A stretch of 36,808 bases of DNA from Cytobacillus purgationiresistens (GCF_030813235.1 NZ_JAUSUB010000043.1:1-36808), one strand, 5' to 3'. Numbered from the stretch's first letter, positions 9,111-16,340 are shown. The notes: generated by a model from the letters alone, not told the origin. Made by a program: numbers and translations.

Positions 9111-9521
9111 ATGATTAGGTTTCAGCACAGGTATCTGATTCTAAAAAATGAACTGAAAGAGATAGATAAACAAAAAGCTAGCTTGGAAACAGAAAAGGAA
9201 GAGCTCACGGAACAAATAAATGAACTTGAAGAAAATAATCATTCATTGGAAAGTGAAATAGATAAGCTAAAAGGCAATTAGCCAGCGCCCAAGAAAACTC
9301 CAAGTCTGTTGTTATCACTAGCCAATCTTATAGATGGTTCTGGAACACCTAATAAAAGTAAAACAAGTGAGCAGGCCGTTACAACAGCAAGCAATGAAAG
9401 TTTTGCTAACTGTACAGAGCTAACAAAAGTATACCCAAATGGTGTGCCAAGTTCCCACCCAGCCTATCAATCAAAAATAGCTAGGGATAAAGATGGTTTG
9501 CTTGTGAAAGGTAGTTCTTAA
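9111..9521 (+). pseudogene. Broken coiled-coil plus Excalibur-domain gene
   Basis: The ATG at 9111 opens 56 codons of heptad-rich, Glu/Lys-rich coiled coil and hits a TAG at 9279-9281. The same frame then resumes and encodes a nearly complete Excalibur calcium-binding domain: NCTELTKVYPNGVPSSHPAY, then RDKDG. The usual ending is DG-aromatic-ACE. Here one missing T turns it into DGLLVKG; restoring a T after GATGGT gives DGFACER and a stop. In between, a second frame reads LASAQENSKSVVITSQSYRW, more natural than the open frame, so two compensating indels are likely. No good ribosome site precedes 9111, so the 5' part is probably lost too. Confidence 0.65.
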
Positions 9522-9563
9522 AAAAACACCATGATTTCCTCATGAGAAATCATGGGTGTTTAT
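9521..9563. terminator. Bidirectional terminator-like hairpin
   Basis: AACACC-ATGATTTC pairs with GAAATCAT-GGGTGTT (14 bp with one bulged G) around a 7-nt loop. The minus-strand side has the better T-run (seven T), so it may serve both the broken Excalibur gene and minus-strand transcripts from the right. The gap 9564-9712 holds no gene I can defend, only a short minus-strand open frame without a start. Confidence 0.6.
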
Positions 9564-9712
9564 CATTATAGGGTTCATCATTATGCTAACATTCATTAAT
9601 TCCATAACAGCTGCCACATATTTGTTGTTTTTTACTTCATCAATAAAAAAAACCCTAGTATCTCTGTCATTGTAGATTTATTGGGAGAGAATCGTACCCC
9701 TTGCAAAACGGT

Positions 9713-10237
9713 TTAACCTCTGTATTTTATAGCTAAACCTTTTAAGAAGTTTCTTGCGTATCGATCGCCACACTCTACATAATTATTATGTCCTTCTTTG
9801 CGAAGTATAGCGCTTAACTCATTTTTCGTTATGATTACTCCTGCTTCTTTCAATATATCAATCATGTCTTCACTTCTTAACTCTAGCGCGATTTTTAATT
9901 TTTTTAGCAATACATTATTTACACTTCCATGCCTCTTGATAGACATCACAGTTTTTTCAGGCTGTCCTGGTTTTGGATCTTGTTTGCCTCTTTTAAATAT
10001 GATGAATCCATTTAAAAATGACTCTAACATGATATCATCGCATTTTATAAAATCTTCATCTGATTCAGCATAATCCAATTCATCATCATAACTGTCCTTC
10101 GATTTTACAAGTATCTTCAAGACTTCTTCTCTTGATACATCAACGCCTCCAAGTTTAAATATCTCTACCATATCGATATTTTTAATATCCAAGGCATATC
10201 TCAGTCTAATTAATATATCATTATTATTCATATTCAT
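9713..10237 (-). CDS. DUF1456 (YehS-like) family protein
   Basis: A 174-residue cytoplasmic protein made of two similar halves, each starting with a DILIRLRYALDIKN-like or NVLLKKLKIALELRS-like helix followed by DM(V/I)(E/D)I and a V(S/T)(R/K) segment; this duplicated layout is the DUF1456 family of YehS. Function is unknown; the repeats are helical and possibly bind nucleic acid or protein. I start it at the ATG at 10237, which has AGGAGGA 6 nt upstream, rather than at an upstream in-frame ATG with no ribosome site. Its flanks are full of decayed genes, but this one is intact. Confidence 0.75.
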   Translation of the reverse strand: MNMNNNDILIRLRYALDIKNIDMVEIFKLGGVDVSREEVLKILVKSKDSYDDELDYAESDEDFIKCDDIMLESFLNGFIIFKRGKQDPKPGQPEKTVMSIKRHGSVNNVLLKKLKIALELRSEDMIDILKEAGVIITKNELSAILRKEGHNNYVECGDRYARNFLKGLAIKYRG

Positions 10238-10360
10238 CTTTAGTCCTCCTGAATTATTGTTATAACGTATCATAAATTAAATCCCATAAGACAATAGTTT
10301 AACACTTTAGAGACATGTTTTATACCTTTACTGAATGGTTATTGCTGACTTCACTAATAG

Positions 10361-10392
10361 AAAAAGCAGTGTTTTGATTTCTCAAACACTGC
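10361..10392 (-). terminator. Minus-strand rho-independent terminator
   Basis: GCAGTGTTT and AAACACTGC form a perfect 9-bp stem around a 9-nt loop; on the minus strand five T residues follow. It lies 28 nt past the stop of the 26-residue ORF. Confidence 0.75.
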
Positions 10393-10420
10393 CAAATATC
10401 AAATGAAATTATGTATACGA

Positions 10421-10501
10421 CTAATGCAGTGGAAAGCATTCAAGTGCCTTTAATGAAATTTTTGAAGTCTCAAATTCTTTTATGATATCATCCCAACTCA
10501 T
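10421..10501 (-). CDS. Possible 26-residue peptide preceded by a start-stop mini-ORF
   Basis: A strong AAGGAGGT lies 7-8 nt before an ATG at 10506 that is followed at once by TAA. The ATG of a 26-codon ORF (10501) overlaps that stop in the string ATGTAATG. The peptide begins MSWDDIIKEFETSK and ends ALECFPLH, with a single cysteine near the end. A terminator follows and another lies just upstream, isolating it as a unit. No family recognised; it could be a signalling peptide, a leader, or the leftover 5' end of a deleted gene. The interval 10238-10420 holds nothing else apart from the terminator. Confidence 0.35.
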   Translation of the reverse strand: MSWDDIIKEFETSKISLKALECFPLH

Positions 10502-10533
10502 TACATGGCACCTACCTCCTTGTTTAATTGCAT

Positions 10534-10565
10534 AAAAAAAGCACCTATCTTAAATGGATAGATAC
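10534..10565 (-). terminator. Terminator of the SRPBCC gene
   Basis: In RNA read from the minus strand, GUAUCUAUC pairs with GAUAGGUGC (9 bp with two G-U pairs) around a 7-nt loop, followed by seven U residues. It lies 30 nt after the SRPBCC stop codon. Confidence 0.75.
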
Positions 10566-10595
10566 TTAATGTCATGTATTAAACGAATTTACTTC

Positions 10596-11063
10596 TTACT
10601 TGTCCCTTTCATATTCAATTTGATAAACATACTCTTTAAAATTATTAAATTGTTCATCATAAACATGCTTAAAAGACCATTTAAACATGTTTGTCATTAC
10701 TTTGTATATCCAGCTTGATGGAACTAAATAAACGTTAACAATAAATTTTGTTCCTTCAGATGTCTCTTCAAGAATGTATTCTGTCTTGCTTACGCCTTCT
10801 TTTGTTTCTGTTTCAACCTTGGCTTGATAAGGTGGGTTATATTTCGTGTATAAACCTTGCAATTCATAAACTTTCTTTCCAATTTTCTGTCTTGTAATAA
10901 AAGTTGAACCTTCTTCTAAATCATTTTCACTACCATCGTATATGTTTTCTATTATTTGCGAATTCCATTTCAATACGTGCTCGTCTTTGTTTAAACATTC
11001 AAATACTAAATCTATATTAGAGTCTATTTCTAATTCAAAACTATAACAATGTATTTCTTTCAA
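10596..11063 (-). CDS. SRPBCC-family protein
   Basis: A 155-residue cytoplasmic protein with the polyketide-cyclase/START-like pattern: an N-terminal strand ending in a helix DLVFECLNKDEHVLKWN, a run of beta strands (residues 45-110) and a long C-terminal helix (about 118-150). These folds bind hydrophobic ligands; the ligand is unknown. The start is a TTG at 11063, with AGGAG 9 nt upstream; no ATG fits. A terminator follows, so it appears to be a single-gene unit. Confidence 0.7.
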   Translation of the reverse strand: MKEIHCYSFELEIDSNIDLVFECLNKDEHVLKWNSQIIENIYDGSENDLEEGSTFITRQKIGKKVYELQGLYTKYNPPYQAKVETETKEGVSKTEYILEETSEGTKFIVNVYLVPSSWIYKVMTNMFKWSFKHVYDEQFNNFKEYVYQIEYERDK

Positions 11064-11189
11064 ATTTATTGTCTCCTATCTGGTTAGTATATTTTCACTC
11101 ATTATACTCTAGAGAGGAAATTATTAAAATTATTTTTGTATACTTTCTCCATGAAAAATAGCACGCTCGAAAGGATGCTTTTAATCTAG

Positions 11190-11399
11190 CTAAACTTCAC
11201 TGTCTAGCTGTGTCCAAAAAGTTTCACCATTTGAATCCTACAGCAAAATATTAATTCCTTGGATACTTTCTTTAGCCTCTAATACTTCTACATTCATACC
11301 TTAAACCATGCCCTCCATCAAAAAATCTATATCTCTTAAATGCCTTGCTAATTCATGTTCTCTTTCTCGGTAATCCATCTGCTCAAATAGTTGGGACAA
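11190..11399 (-). pseudogene. Decayed small gene with two in-frame stops
   Basis: From a TTG near 11399 one frame reads LSQLFEQMDYREREHELARH, then LRDIDFLMEGMV, a TAA, GMNVEVLEAKESIQGINILL, a TAG, DSNGETFWTQLDSEV and a final TAG at 11190-11192. The coherent sequence either side of both stops shows a real gene of about 70 codons that has decayed by substitutions. AAAGAGGT at about 11411-11418 would be its ribosome site. I do not recognise the family. It follows the zinc-ribbon pseudogene in the same direction, so both probably come from one lost phage- or element-type operon. Confidence 0.55.
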
Positions 11400-11420
11400 T
11401 CAAAGTGCTACCTCTTTAAT

Positions 11421-11596
11421 TTACATTTCTAACATTTTGCTTTTTTTATTTCTTGTAGGGGTGAAATCATTTAGATGCATGTTAGCCAAATAATTATGGT
11501 GACATTCGTCATGCACTGCTTCATCAGAAATACCTCAGTTATGATTATGTCATCGTTTTTGCTGAATGGCTTTTTGCAGGATTTACATTTAAACAA
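11421..11596 (-). pseudogene. Frameshifted small zinc-ribbon protein gene
   Basis: A TTG at 11596 preceded by AAGAGGTG opens FKCKSCKKPFSKNDDIIITE, with a CxxC pair. One nucleotide is missing about 65 nt in; the next frame continues ISDEAVHDECHHNYLANMHL and NDFTPTRNKKSK to a TAA at 11421. Joined, this is a protein of about 58 residues with a CxxC...HxxCHH metal site. The length of 176 nt is not a multiple of three, consistent with one deletion. The bases between it and 11704 contain no other gene. Confidence 0.6.
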
Positions 11597-11704
11597 TGCT
11601 TTCACCTCTTAATTTACATATTGCTTATTTTGTTTAAATAATTTTCATTTCAATGCCCTAATCTGTATATAATTTAAATAACTATCCTTAATAAGAGGTG
11701 TACC

Positions 11705-11899
11705 ATGAAAATAAGAAATTTTGGAAATTACCTTATAATCTTAGGGCTTATCTCAAGTCTTGTCGGGTTGGTTTATCGTCTTGGCTATACTGATTCAAGT
11801 CTTTTTAAATATTTGCACTTTGTTGGGATTATAATGTTTGCCATTGGAATATTTTTGGATATGATATTAAAAACATTAATTAAGAATAAAGAAAGATAA
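11705..11899 (+). CDS. Small two-helix membrane protein
   Basis: A 64-residue protein with two hydrophobic helices (about residues 8-26 and 36-56) joined by a short polar turn, and a basic C-terminus (IKNKER). The ATG has AAGAGGTG 5 nt upstream and a TATAAT at 11668-11673 could serve as -10. No recognised family. Its intact ribosome site and clean helices argue that it is expressed, although it stands alone among decayed genes. Confidence 0.6.
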   Translation: MKIRNFGNYLIILGLISSLVGLVYRLGYTDSSLFKYLHFVGIIMFAIGIFLDMILKTLIKNKER

Positions 11900-11938
11900 T
11901 AATGCTTTACTAGGTAATTCCGTTACTTTTTTGTTTTT

Positions 11939-12280
11939 TTATTTAATAAATGTCACCCAATGTGTTTTACTTCGTTTATCACCGAACAATGGCTTGTGGC
12001 CAAAACAATTTAAAACCTCATGTTTAGAAATTTGATCCTCGTTCCATTTAAAAATTAATGTTCCACTTGGTTTAAGAACCCTCATACATTCATCAAATCC
12101 ATTCCCCAAGTTGCCTCGGTTTAGCTTTCCGTATTTTTGTGATAACCAAGATTTTTCTCCTACTCGTATTAAATGAGGTGGATCAGATACAACTAGATAA
12201 AATGTTTCATCTTCAAATGGCATATTTCTAAAATCAACAACAACATCTGGAGCAACAACTAATGGTGTTATTAAAATTTG
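11939..12280 (-). pseudogene. 5'-truncated SAM-dependent DNA methyltransferase-like gene
   Basis: The C-terminal 110 or so codons encode a class I methyltransferase of the kind common in phages and mobile elements: DFRNMPFEDETFYLVVSDPP then HLI (the DPPH variant of the catalytic DPPY loop), MRVLKPSGTLIFKWNEDQI and GDKRSKTHWVTFIK at the end. The expected N-terminal SAM-binding part (a DxCCGSRM-like motif) is absent. The open frame continues upstream to 12430 only as low-complexity antisense of the SHOCT remnant. So the gene was cut near 12280 and joined to foreign DNA; it is unlikely to be active. Confidence 0.65.
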
Positions 12281-12309
12281 TTTGACATTAAAGAAGTTGG
12301 GTGAATTTA

Positions 12310-12609
12310 AGATAAAACGTATAGAATGGCAATTCTCTGAAAGCAGAAGTGGGGGAAAAATTGCTGGAGGTGCTATTGTTGAAACATTAGTTGCTGGACC
12401 TATAGGAACAATTGCAGGAGCAGGTTTCAATAGCTAATATCGATTTATTCGATGTAGAAAACCAAAGAGAAGCGCAAGAAGGCCAAAAAGCACATCAAGA
12501 AATAAAAGATGTTAATCCAGTAATGGAAATTCGTAAATTCATAGAATTATTGGGTGAAGGAATCATCACTCAAGAAAAGTTTGATAAAAAGAAAAGTCAA
12601 TTACTTTAA
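12310..12609 (+). pseudogene. Remnant of a SHOCT-domain protein
   Basis: On the plus strand a glycine-rich membrane-type segment (GGKIAGGAIVETLVAGPIGT then IAGAGF) ends at a TAA at 12435. A shifted frame continues VSIANIDLFDVENQREAQEG and closes with a complete SHOCT motif, NPVMEIRKFIELLGEGIITQ then EKFDKKKSQLL, stopping at 12609. Such proteins normally have an N-terminal PH-like or membrane part, a Gly-rich hairpin and a C-terminal SHOCT. Here the N-terminus is missing and one frameshift separates the last two parts. It runs tail-to-tail into the methyltransferase remnant. Confidence 0.6.
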
Positions 12610-12610
12610 T

Positions 12611-12640
12611 AAAGCACGTATTAATGACGGGCTTTTATTT
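12611..12640 (+). terminator. Terminator-like hairpin after the SHOCT remnant
   Basis: AAAGC and GCTTT (5 bp) enclose CGT and ACG (3 bp) with one mismatch and a 7-nt loop, followed by TTTTATTT. It starts right after the SHOCT stop codon. Confidence 0.5.
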
Positions 12641-12685
12641 CATAACAAAAAAGAACATACATTCTCATATAGGGGGGGTATTTTG

Positions 12686-13093
12686 TTGAATTATATACTC
12701 ACTAACTTAGAAGAGAGTATAAGGGATCAATACCTTAGCTTAGCAATTGCAAAACCATCTGAAATCGATATGCGGCAAATCGTAAATAATTTTGATATTT
12801 GGATTGAGTTTGAAGAAGGCAATAGCAAATTAGTAGAAACAGAAAAAAACTTGTTTACTATTTGTCTAGATAGTCGTAATTTCCTACAAAAGCAATGGCA
12901 GGATTTTGCACATGAGTTTGGACATGTAATGCGGCATGTTGGGAAACAACACGAACTGAGGGAATACTTTAGTGACCTTCAAGAGTTTAAAGCAAACAAT
13001 TTTATGTACCATTTTTGTGTCCCAATATTTATGTTGATTGAGTACAACATTACTAACTGTCTAGACATTGAAAACGGAGCTAAAAATCGTTGA
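12686..13093 (+). pseudogene. C-terminally truncated ImmA/IrrE-type metallopeptidase
   Basis: ImmA-type peptidases cleave the repressors of mobile elements. From a TTG at 12686 (ribosome site GGGGGGG about 6-12 nt upstream) the frame encodes the family core: an N-terminal helix, LDSRNFLQKQWQDF, the zinc site AHEFGHVMRH and LQEFKANNFMYHFCVP. The product ends at residue 135 after IENGAKNR; intact relatives run 25 or more residues further. A neighbouring frame continues KIVELFEKFISK, so a single-base indel caused the stop. The proposed ICE end lies 36 nt downstream. The catalytic site is intact, so a shortened enzyme cannot be excluded. Confidence 0.6.
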
Positions 13094-13128
13094 ACTTTTT
13101 GAAAAATTCATCTCAAAGTAAGGAATTT

Positions 13129-13174
13129 TGCAGGGTATGTGGTTAAAATGTGATCAACGCCAACATACCCTACA
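13129..13174. other. Candidate ICE attachment junction (46-bp imperfect dyad)
   Basis: TGCAGGGTATGT (13129-13140) and ACATACCCTACA (13163-13174) are inverted repeats with one mismatch around 22 nt; the centre is at TG/GA (13151-13153). The dyad straddles the stop codon of the serine recombinase, and host-type DNA starts immediately to its left. Its size resembles serine-recombinase att sites, and Tn5397 is known to use a GA core. No second copy is in the window to confirm it. Confidence 0.35.
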
Positions 13175-14974
13175 ATAAAACCCTATTAAATCAAGGTTAA
13201 GCAAGCAACTGCTTCCACGTGTGTGGTCACTACTATGTGGATACAATTTATTGTCCTCGTTGCCTGTATGTGAACACAATTCATTAGATGCATTTATGTC
13301 ATCTTTTTTTGCATTTCTTCGCGCAGGTTTAAATTTTTCACCATCAAGACTGTTACTTAGTCCTGTCTTATATACAAAAGTAATCATCGCAGGATCTTTA
13401 TTTCCTTCTTCATCTATTCCACCTACAATTACTTTTTCAACTATACTTTCAAATACATAACGATCAAACGTATCAATAACCTCATTTTGTTCTAACACTT
13501 TTTTGAAAGCTAATAAGCGTTTTTTAATATCCTTTTCTTCTTCCAAATTCGATAACGATTCTTCTCTTTTTTGAATCTTTTCATTTATTTCCACCATGAG
13601 TGCGTTATACTTTTCTTCATATGTTTCTTTATCGATGATATTCTCTAGTCTCATGTCCACTAAGTTATTTTTTTTGTTTTCTAAACCTTGAACTTCCCTT
13701 TTTATTTTGGAAAGTTCTTTCTGAATCGTCTTGGAACTTAAAGCTTCTTCCATTCGTTGTAAAAACTCTTCTAATACATCTTTGTTGTTATTGCACATAA
13801 TACGGTAACTTTCTAGAAAAGCTTTTTCAATGGCTTCTTCTGGTATACCTTTACTATCTGGACAAAACTTTTTTCCTTTCTTCGTACTCGTAACACATTG
13901 CCAAATCGTCTTATTATATTTAGTCCCACTATGCCATCTGCGTCTTGTTAATGTACCACCGCAATAAGCACAATCCATCATACAACTAAAAGCATATTTG
14001 CGGCTAAACTTTTCTCGTTTTCCGCCATTCTTCGCTACTGTATTTCGTCCTCGGTTTCTTCTCATTCTGATTTCCTGTGCTTTATCAAATATTTCGGCAC
14101 TGACAATGGGTTCATGATGATTTCTTAAATAATACTGATCTTCCTCACCAAAATTTTCTAATCGACGTTTAGAGATAGGGTCTAGTGTAAAAGTTTTACC
14201 CATTAAAATATCGCCTTTATATTTTTCATTTTTAATAATCCCAAGGACGGTTGTTTCAGCCCATGTTGGAGTACCTCTCTTTGTTTTATAGCCTAAATTT
14301 TCTAGTTCTCTTGAGATGATACTACCTCCTGCCCCTTCAACATACCTTTGAAATATATAGCGAACGATTTCTGCTTCTTTTTCATTTACTGAAATACTTT
14401 TATCTTCTGGGTGATAATCATAACCAAGGCAGCCCTGAAAACCGATTAGCTCTCCTCGCTTCATTTTCATCTTTAATCCCTTTTTAACATTAGCAGAGAT
14501 ATTCTCAACTTCCTGTTGTGCGACCGAACTCAAAACAACAAGTAACAATTCACCGTCCATTGTCAGTGTATTGATTTTTTCGTCTTCAAAATAAACAGCT
14601 ATATCTCTTTCTTTTAACATACGAACATATTTCAACGTATCTAATGTATTTCTTGCGAATCTAGATATTGATTTTGTGATAACCATATCAATATCTCCAT
14701 TCATACAATCATTGATCATGCGTTGAAAATCTTCACGTTTGGTCACTTGTGTACCTGTAATAGCTTCATCCGCATAGATATCAGCTAACACCCACTCTGC
14801 ATTTTTCTGTATTAAATCCGAGTAATAAGAGACTTGTGATTTGTAACTACTTAGCTGGTCTTCTGAATCTGTACTTACTCTACAATATGCCGCAACTCTG
14901 AGTTGCTTGATTTCTTTCCCACGCTTTTGATTTGCCAAGTTACTATTTGCCCGAATCACTTCAACTTCTGACAT
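13154..14974 (-). CDS. Large serine recombinase (integrase of the ICE)
   Basis: A site-specific recombinase that would integrate and excise the element. The catalytic domain (about 25-170) has YCRVSTDSEDQLSSYKSQ with Ser34 as nucleophile and the conserved SISRFARNTLD. A Recombinase domain (about 180-290) follows, then a zinc ribbon (CAYCGGTL, later C and C near 365-400) and a long coiled coil (about 410-500). Length 606 fits large serine recombinases such as TnpX and TndX (TndX of Tn5397 is somewhat shorter). AAGGAGGAG stands 5 nt before the ATG. As the last gene of the element, ending at a dyad, it occupies the place of int/tndX. Confidence 0.9.
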   Translation of the reverse strand: MSEVEVIRANSNLANQKRGKEIKQLRVAAYCRVSTDSEDQLSSYKSQVSYYSDLIQKNAEWVLADIYADEAITGTQVTKREDFQRMINDCMNGDIDMVITKSISRFARNTLDTLKYVRMLKERDIAVYFEDEKINTLTMDGELLLVVLSSVAQQEVENISANVKKGLKMKMKRGELIGFQGCLGYDYHPEDKSISVNEKEAEIVRYIFQRYVEGAGGSIISRELENLGYKTKRGTPTWAETTVLGIIKNEKYKGDILMGKTFTLDPISKRRLENFGEEDQYYLRNHHEPIVSAEIFDKAQEIRMRRNRGRNTVAKNGGKREKFSRKYAFSCMMDCAYCGGTLTRRRWHSGTKYNKTIWQCVTSTKKGKKFCPDSKGIPEEAIEKAFLESYRIMCNNNKDVLEEFLQRMEEALSSKTIQKELSKIKREVQGLENKKNNLVDMRLENIIDKETYEEKYNALMVEINEKIQKREESLSNLEEEKDIKKRLLAFKKVLEQNEVIDTFDRYVFESIVEKVIVGGIDEEGNKDPAMITFVYKTGLSNSLDGEKFKPARRNAKKDDINASNELCSHTGNEDNKLYPHSSDHTRGSSCLLNLDLIGFYCRVCWR

Positions 14975-15036
14975 AACAGCTCCTCCTTTTTGTGTTCCTT
15001 ATATACTTTCCATTATAACGCCTAAGGGAACACAAT

Positions 15037-15183
15037 TCAGCCTGTAATATCAGAAATGATACCATACTCTTTCATTAATCTATTTTTAACAATGTAATAT
15101 TCCTTTTCTGTAATTAATTTACGGGTAAGCAGTTGTTTTAACATGGCAATTTGCATACTATATAAAATCAAATCCTGTTTCAA
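15037..15183 (-). CDS. SHOCT-like micro-protein paired with the recombinase
   Basis: A 48-residue protein from a TTG at 15183 with GGGGG 7 nt upstream. Its core (MQIAMLKQLLTRKLITEKEY, then YIVKNRLMKEYGI) is a single SHOCT-type helix pair: a leucine helix, KLIT turn, then EYYIVKNRLM. Small SHOCT proteins directly upstream of serine recombinases are common in Firmicute mobile elements, by my recollection; the role is unknown, perhaps oligomerisation or recombination directionality. It ends 62 nt before the recombinase start and follows the structured non-coding stretch. Confidence 0.7.
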   Translation of the reverse strand: MKQDLILYSMQIAMLKQLLTRKLITEKEYYIVKNRLMKEYGIISDITG

Positions 15184-15194
15184 AAAACATGCCC

Positions 15195-15515
15195 CCTTTT
15201 CTTAAACTATAAAAATCAGACGGCTGTTGGTACAGCTCCACGGGAATTTCACCCCTGCAAGTATTTCTTCCAGCCCTACTCATAGCTTGCGACGCTTTAA
15301 ACGCTCGAACTATGACGATAGGGGAGTATCATTATCCTGACTGATGAGTTATCGCCAACAATCAACCACGATTGCTTTAGATTCAAAGATTATCGCTCTT
15401 TTCTAACGAAAGTCGTGGCGTATGAATCAAGTGGCTCATCACCAGCAGAATGTATCTGATTTTTTGTTTATACTGCACGACGTTATCTCCCGTGCTTTCT
15501 TTGTCAAAGAACAAA
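15195..15515 (-). ncRNA. Candidate structured RNA between the HTH_16 gene and the SHOCT gene
   Basis: This 370-nt gap (15184-15554) has no long reading frame but is richer in GC and in complementary arms than its surroundings. Arms seen: GCTGT/ACAGC with a 4-nt loop (15223-15236), GGG/CCC (15242-15254), CTAT/ATAG with a 4-nt loop (15310-15321), TGATGAG/CTCATCA (15342-15348 with 15435-15441) enclosing CCACGA/TCGTGG (15366-15371 with 15413-15418), and GCACG/CGTGC (15475-15495). On the minus strand a TTGACA lies at about 15506-15511. The strand is assumed from neighbouring genes. It could instead be a regulatory leader or a recombination or transfer region. Confidence 0.35.
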
Positions 15516-15554
15516 TATATGATTATTGAAAGGGAAAACCTAACCATTACTTCA

Positions 15555-15809
15555 TCAAATCTTGAAAACTAAAACTGCTTGCATAAGCTTTGAATGTAGG
15601 CGATCACGTGTATCTTCATCGATGCCCCAGTAAGAGTTCCCATCTTCATCACAGAGCTTACGCATGGACAGGCTTGTCATGTAGCTTCCATAATGCTGAA
15701 CGACTACATCCATTGCTTCTGGCTCACCCTTATTTGCAGCTAAAATAATTGGGTACGGTAATAAACCGCGCTCGTTGTTTCCAACTTTTGAATTAATCAT
15801 CCCATTCAT
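15555..15809 (-). CDS. HTH_16-domain protein, Tn916 Orf8-like
   Basis: A roughly 84-residue protein of conjugative elements. After a short leader it reads LLPYPIILAANKGEPEAMDV and VVQHYGSYMTSLSMRKL, matching the HTH_16 pattern (a region-2-like helix pair with few extra domains) seen in Orf8 of Tn916, and ends in DTRDRLHSKLMQAVLVF. I start it at the ATG at 15809, 7 nt after GGAGGAG; an earlier in-frame ATG abuts that site. It overlaps the sigma-factor gene by 17 nt, suggesting coupled translation. In Tn916, orf7 and orf8 act in control of excision and transfer. Confidence 0.8.
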   Translation of the reverse strand: MNGMINSKVGNNERGLLPYPIILAANKGEPEAMDVVVQHYGSYMTSLSMRKLCDEDGNSYWGIDEDTRDRLHSKLMQAVLVFKI

Positions 15810-16233
15810 CTGCATGCTCCTCCAAAAACCGTTTTAACCGTTCAAAAGAGCTTGTCCGTCTATACTGAATTGTACTGCGTGAAATATCGAGTAATTGTCC
15901 AATTTCCACATCAGAAAGTTGAAAGAAATAGTATAGTTGGACAGTGATACACTTTTCTTTTGGCAAGGTACACATCGCTTCAGCAAGTAACTCCATGGTG
16001 ATTTTCTTTCCACCCACTTGAAAAGTTTGTTCTTCTTCTCCTTCAGAATAGTGCTTATCTAAGGTAAAGAGTTGACTTTCTTCTTGTGGAGTGAGATCAG
16101 AAAATGTCTTCTCCTTTGCTTGTTTTTGCCGTCTTTCGTTGTAAATATTAATTGCCTCATTTTTTAAGACACGTTTACAAAAAGCATTAAACGCACAGCG
16201 AACTTGCCATTCGGTACGATCTGGTTCTATCAT
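15793..16233 (-). CDS. Sigma-70-family factor, Tn916 Orf7-like
   Basis: A 146-residue ECF-like sigma factor of conjugative elements. The N-terminal half resembles region 2 (FNAFCKRVLKNEAINIYNER), and the C-terminal half is a region 4 helix-turn-helix: LAEAMCTLPKEKCITVQLYY, LSDVEIGQLLDISRSTIQYR, RTSSFERLKRFLEEH. The ATG at 16233 has GGGAGAGG about 6 nt upstream; an upstream in-frame extension lacks a ribosome site. With the HTH_16 gene it forms the orf7-orf8 pair that lies between cargo and recombinase in Tn916-type elements. Confidence 0.85.
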   Translation of the reverse strand: MIEPDRTEWQVRCAFNAFCKRVLKNEAINIYNERRQKQAKEKTFSDLTPQEESQLFTLDKHYSEGEEEQTFQVGGKKITMELLAEAMCTLPKEKCITVQLYYFFQLSDVEIGQLLDISRSTIQYRRTSSFERLKRFLEEHADEWDD

Positions 16234-16286
16234 GCATTTCCTCTCCCTTCGCAACTGCAAAGGTGGGTGATGATTCCCCCTTTCAT
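16230..16286 (-). CDS. Possible 18-residue leader peptide overlapping the sigma gene
   Basis: An ATG at 16286 opens MKGGIITHLCSCEGRGNA and ends in TGA within the ATGA shared with the sigma-factor start. Its own ribosome site (GAAGG) is weak. The exact stop-start overlap suggests translational coupling, but a frame this short can arise by chance. Confidence 0.2.
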   Translation of the reverse strand: MKGGIITHLCSCEGRGNA

Positions 16287-16340
16287 AACCTTCAACAAGA
16301 TTTTTTATGGAATGCCAAAGATTCAAGAAAATATTTTAAG

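Noticed and set aside
9564..9712. Minus-strand open frame of about 45 codons
   Set aside because: It looks coherent in places but has an in-frame stop at its start, no ribosome site and no recognisable family.
12281..12430. N-terminal part of the methyltransferase open frame
   Set aside because: It is the antisense of the glycine-rich SHOCT-protein segment and contains no methyltransferase motif.
15342..15412. Hammerhead ribozyme (CTGATGAG, later CGAAA with pairing GTTA/TAAC)
   Set aside because: Helix II could form, but the arm that would make helix III with the bases after GAAA lies inside the helix II loop, so the required topology and cleavage site are missing.
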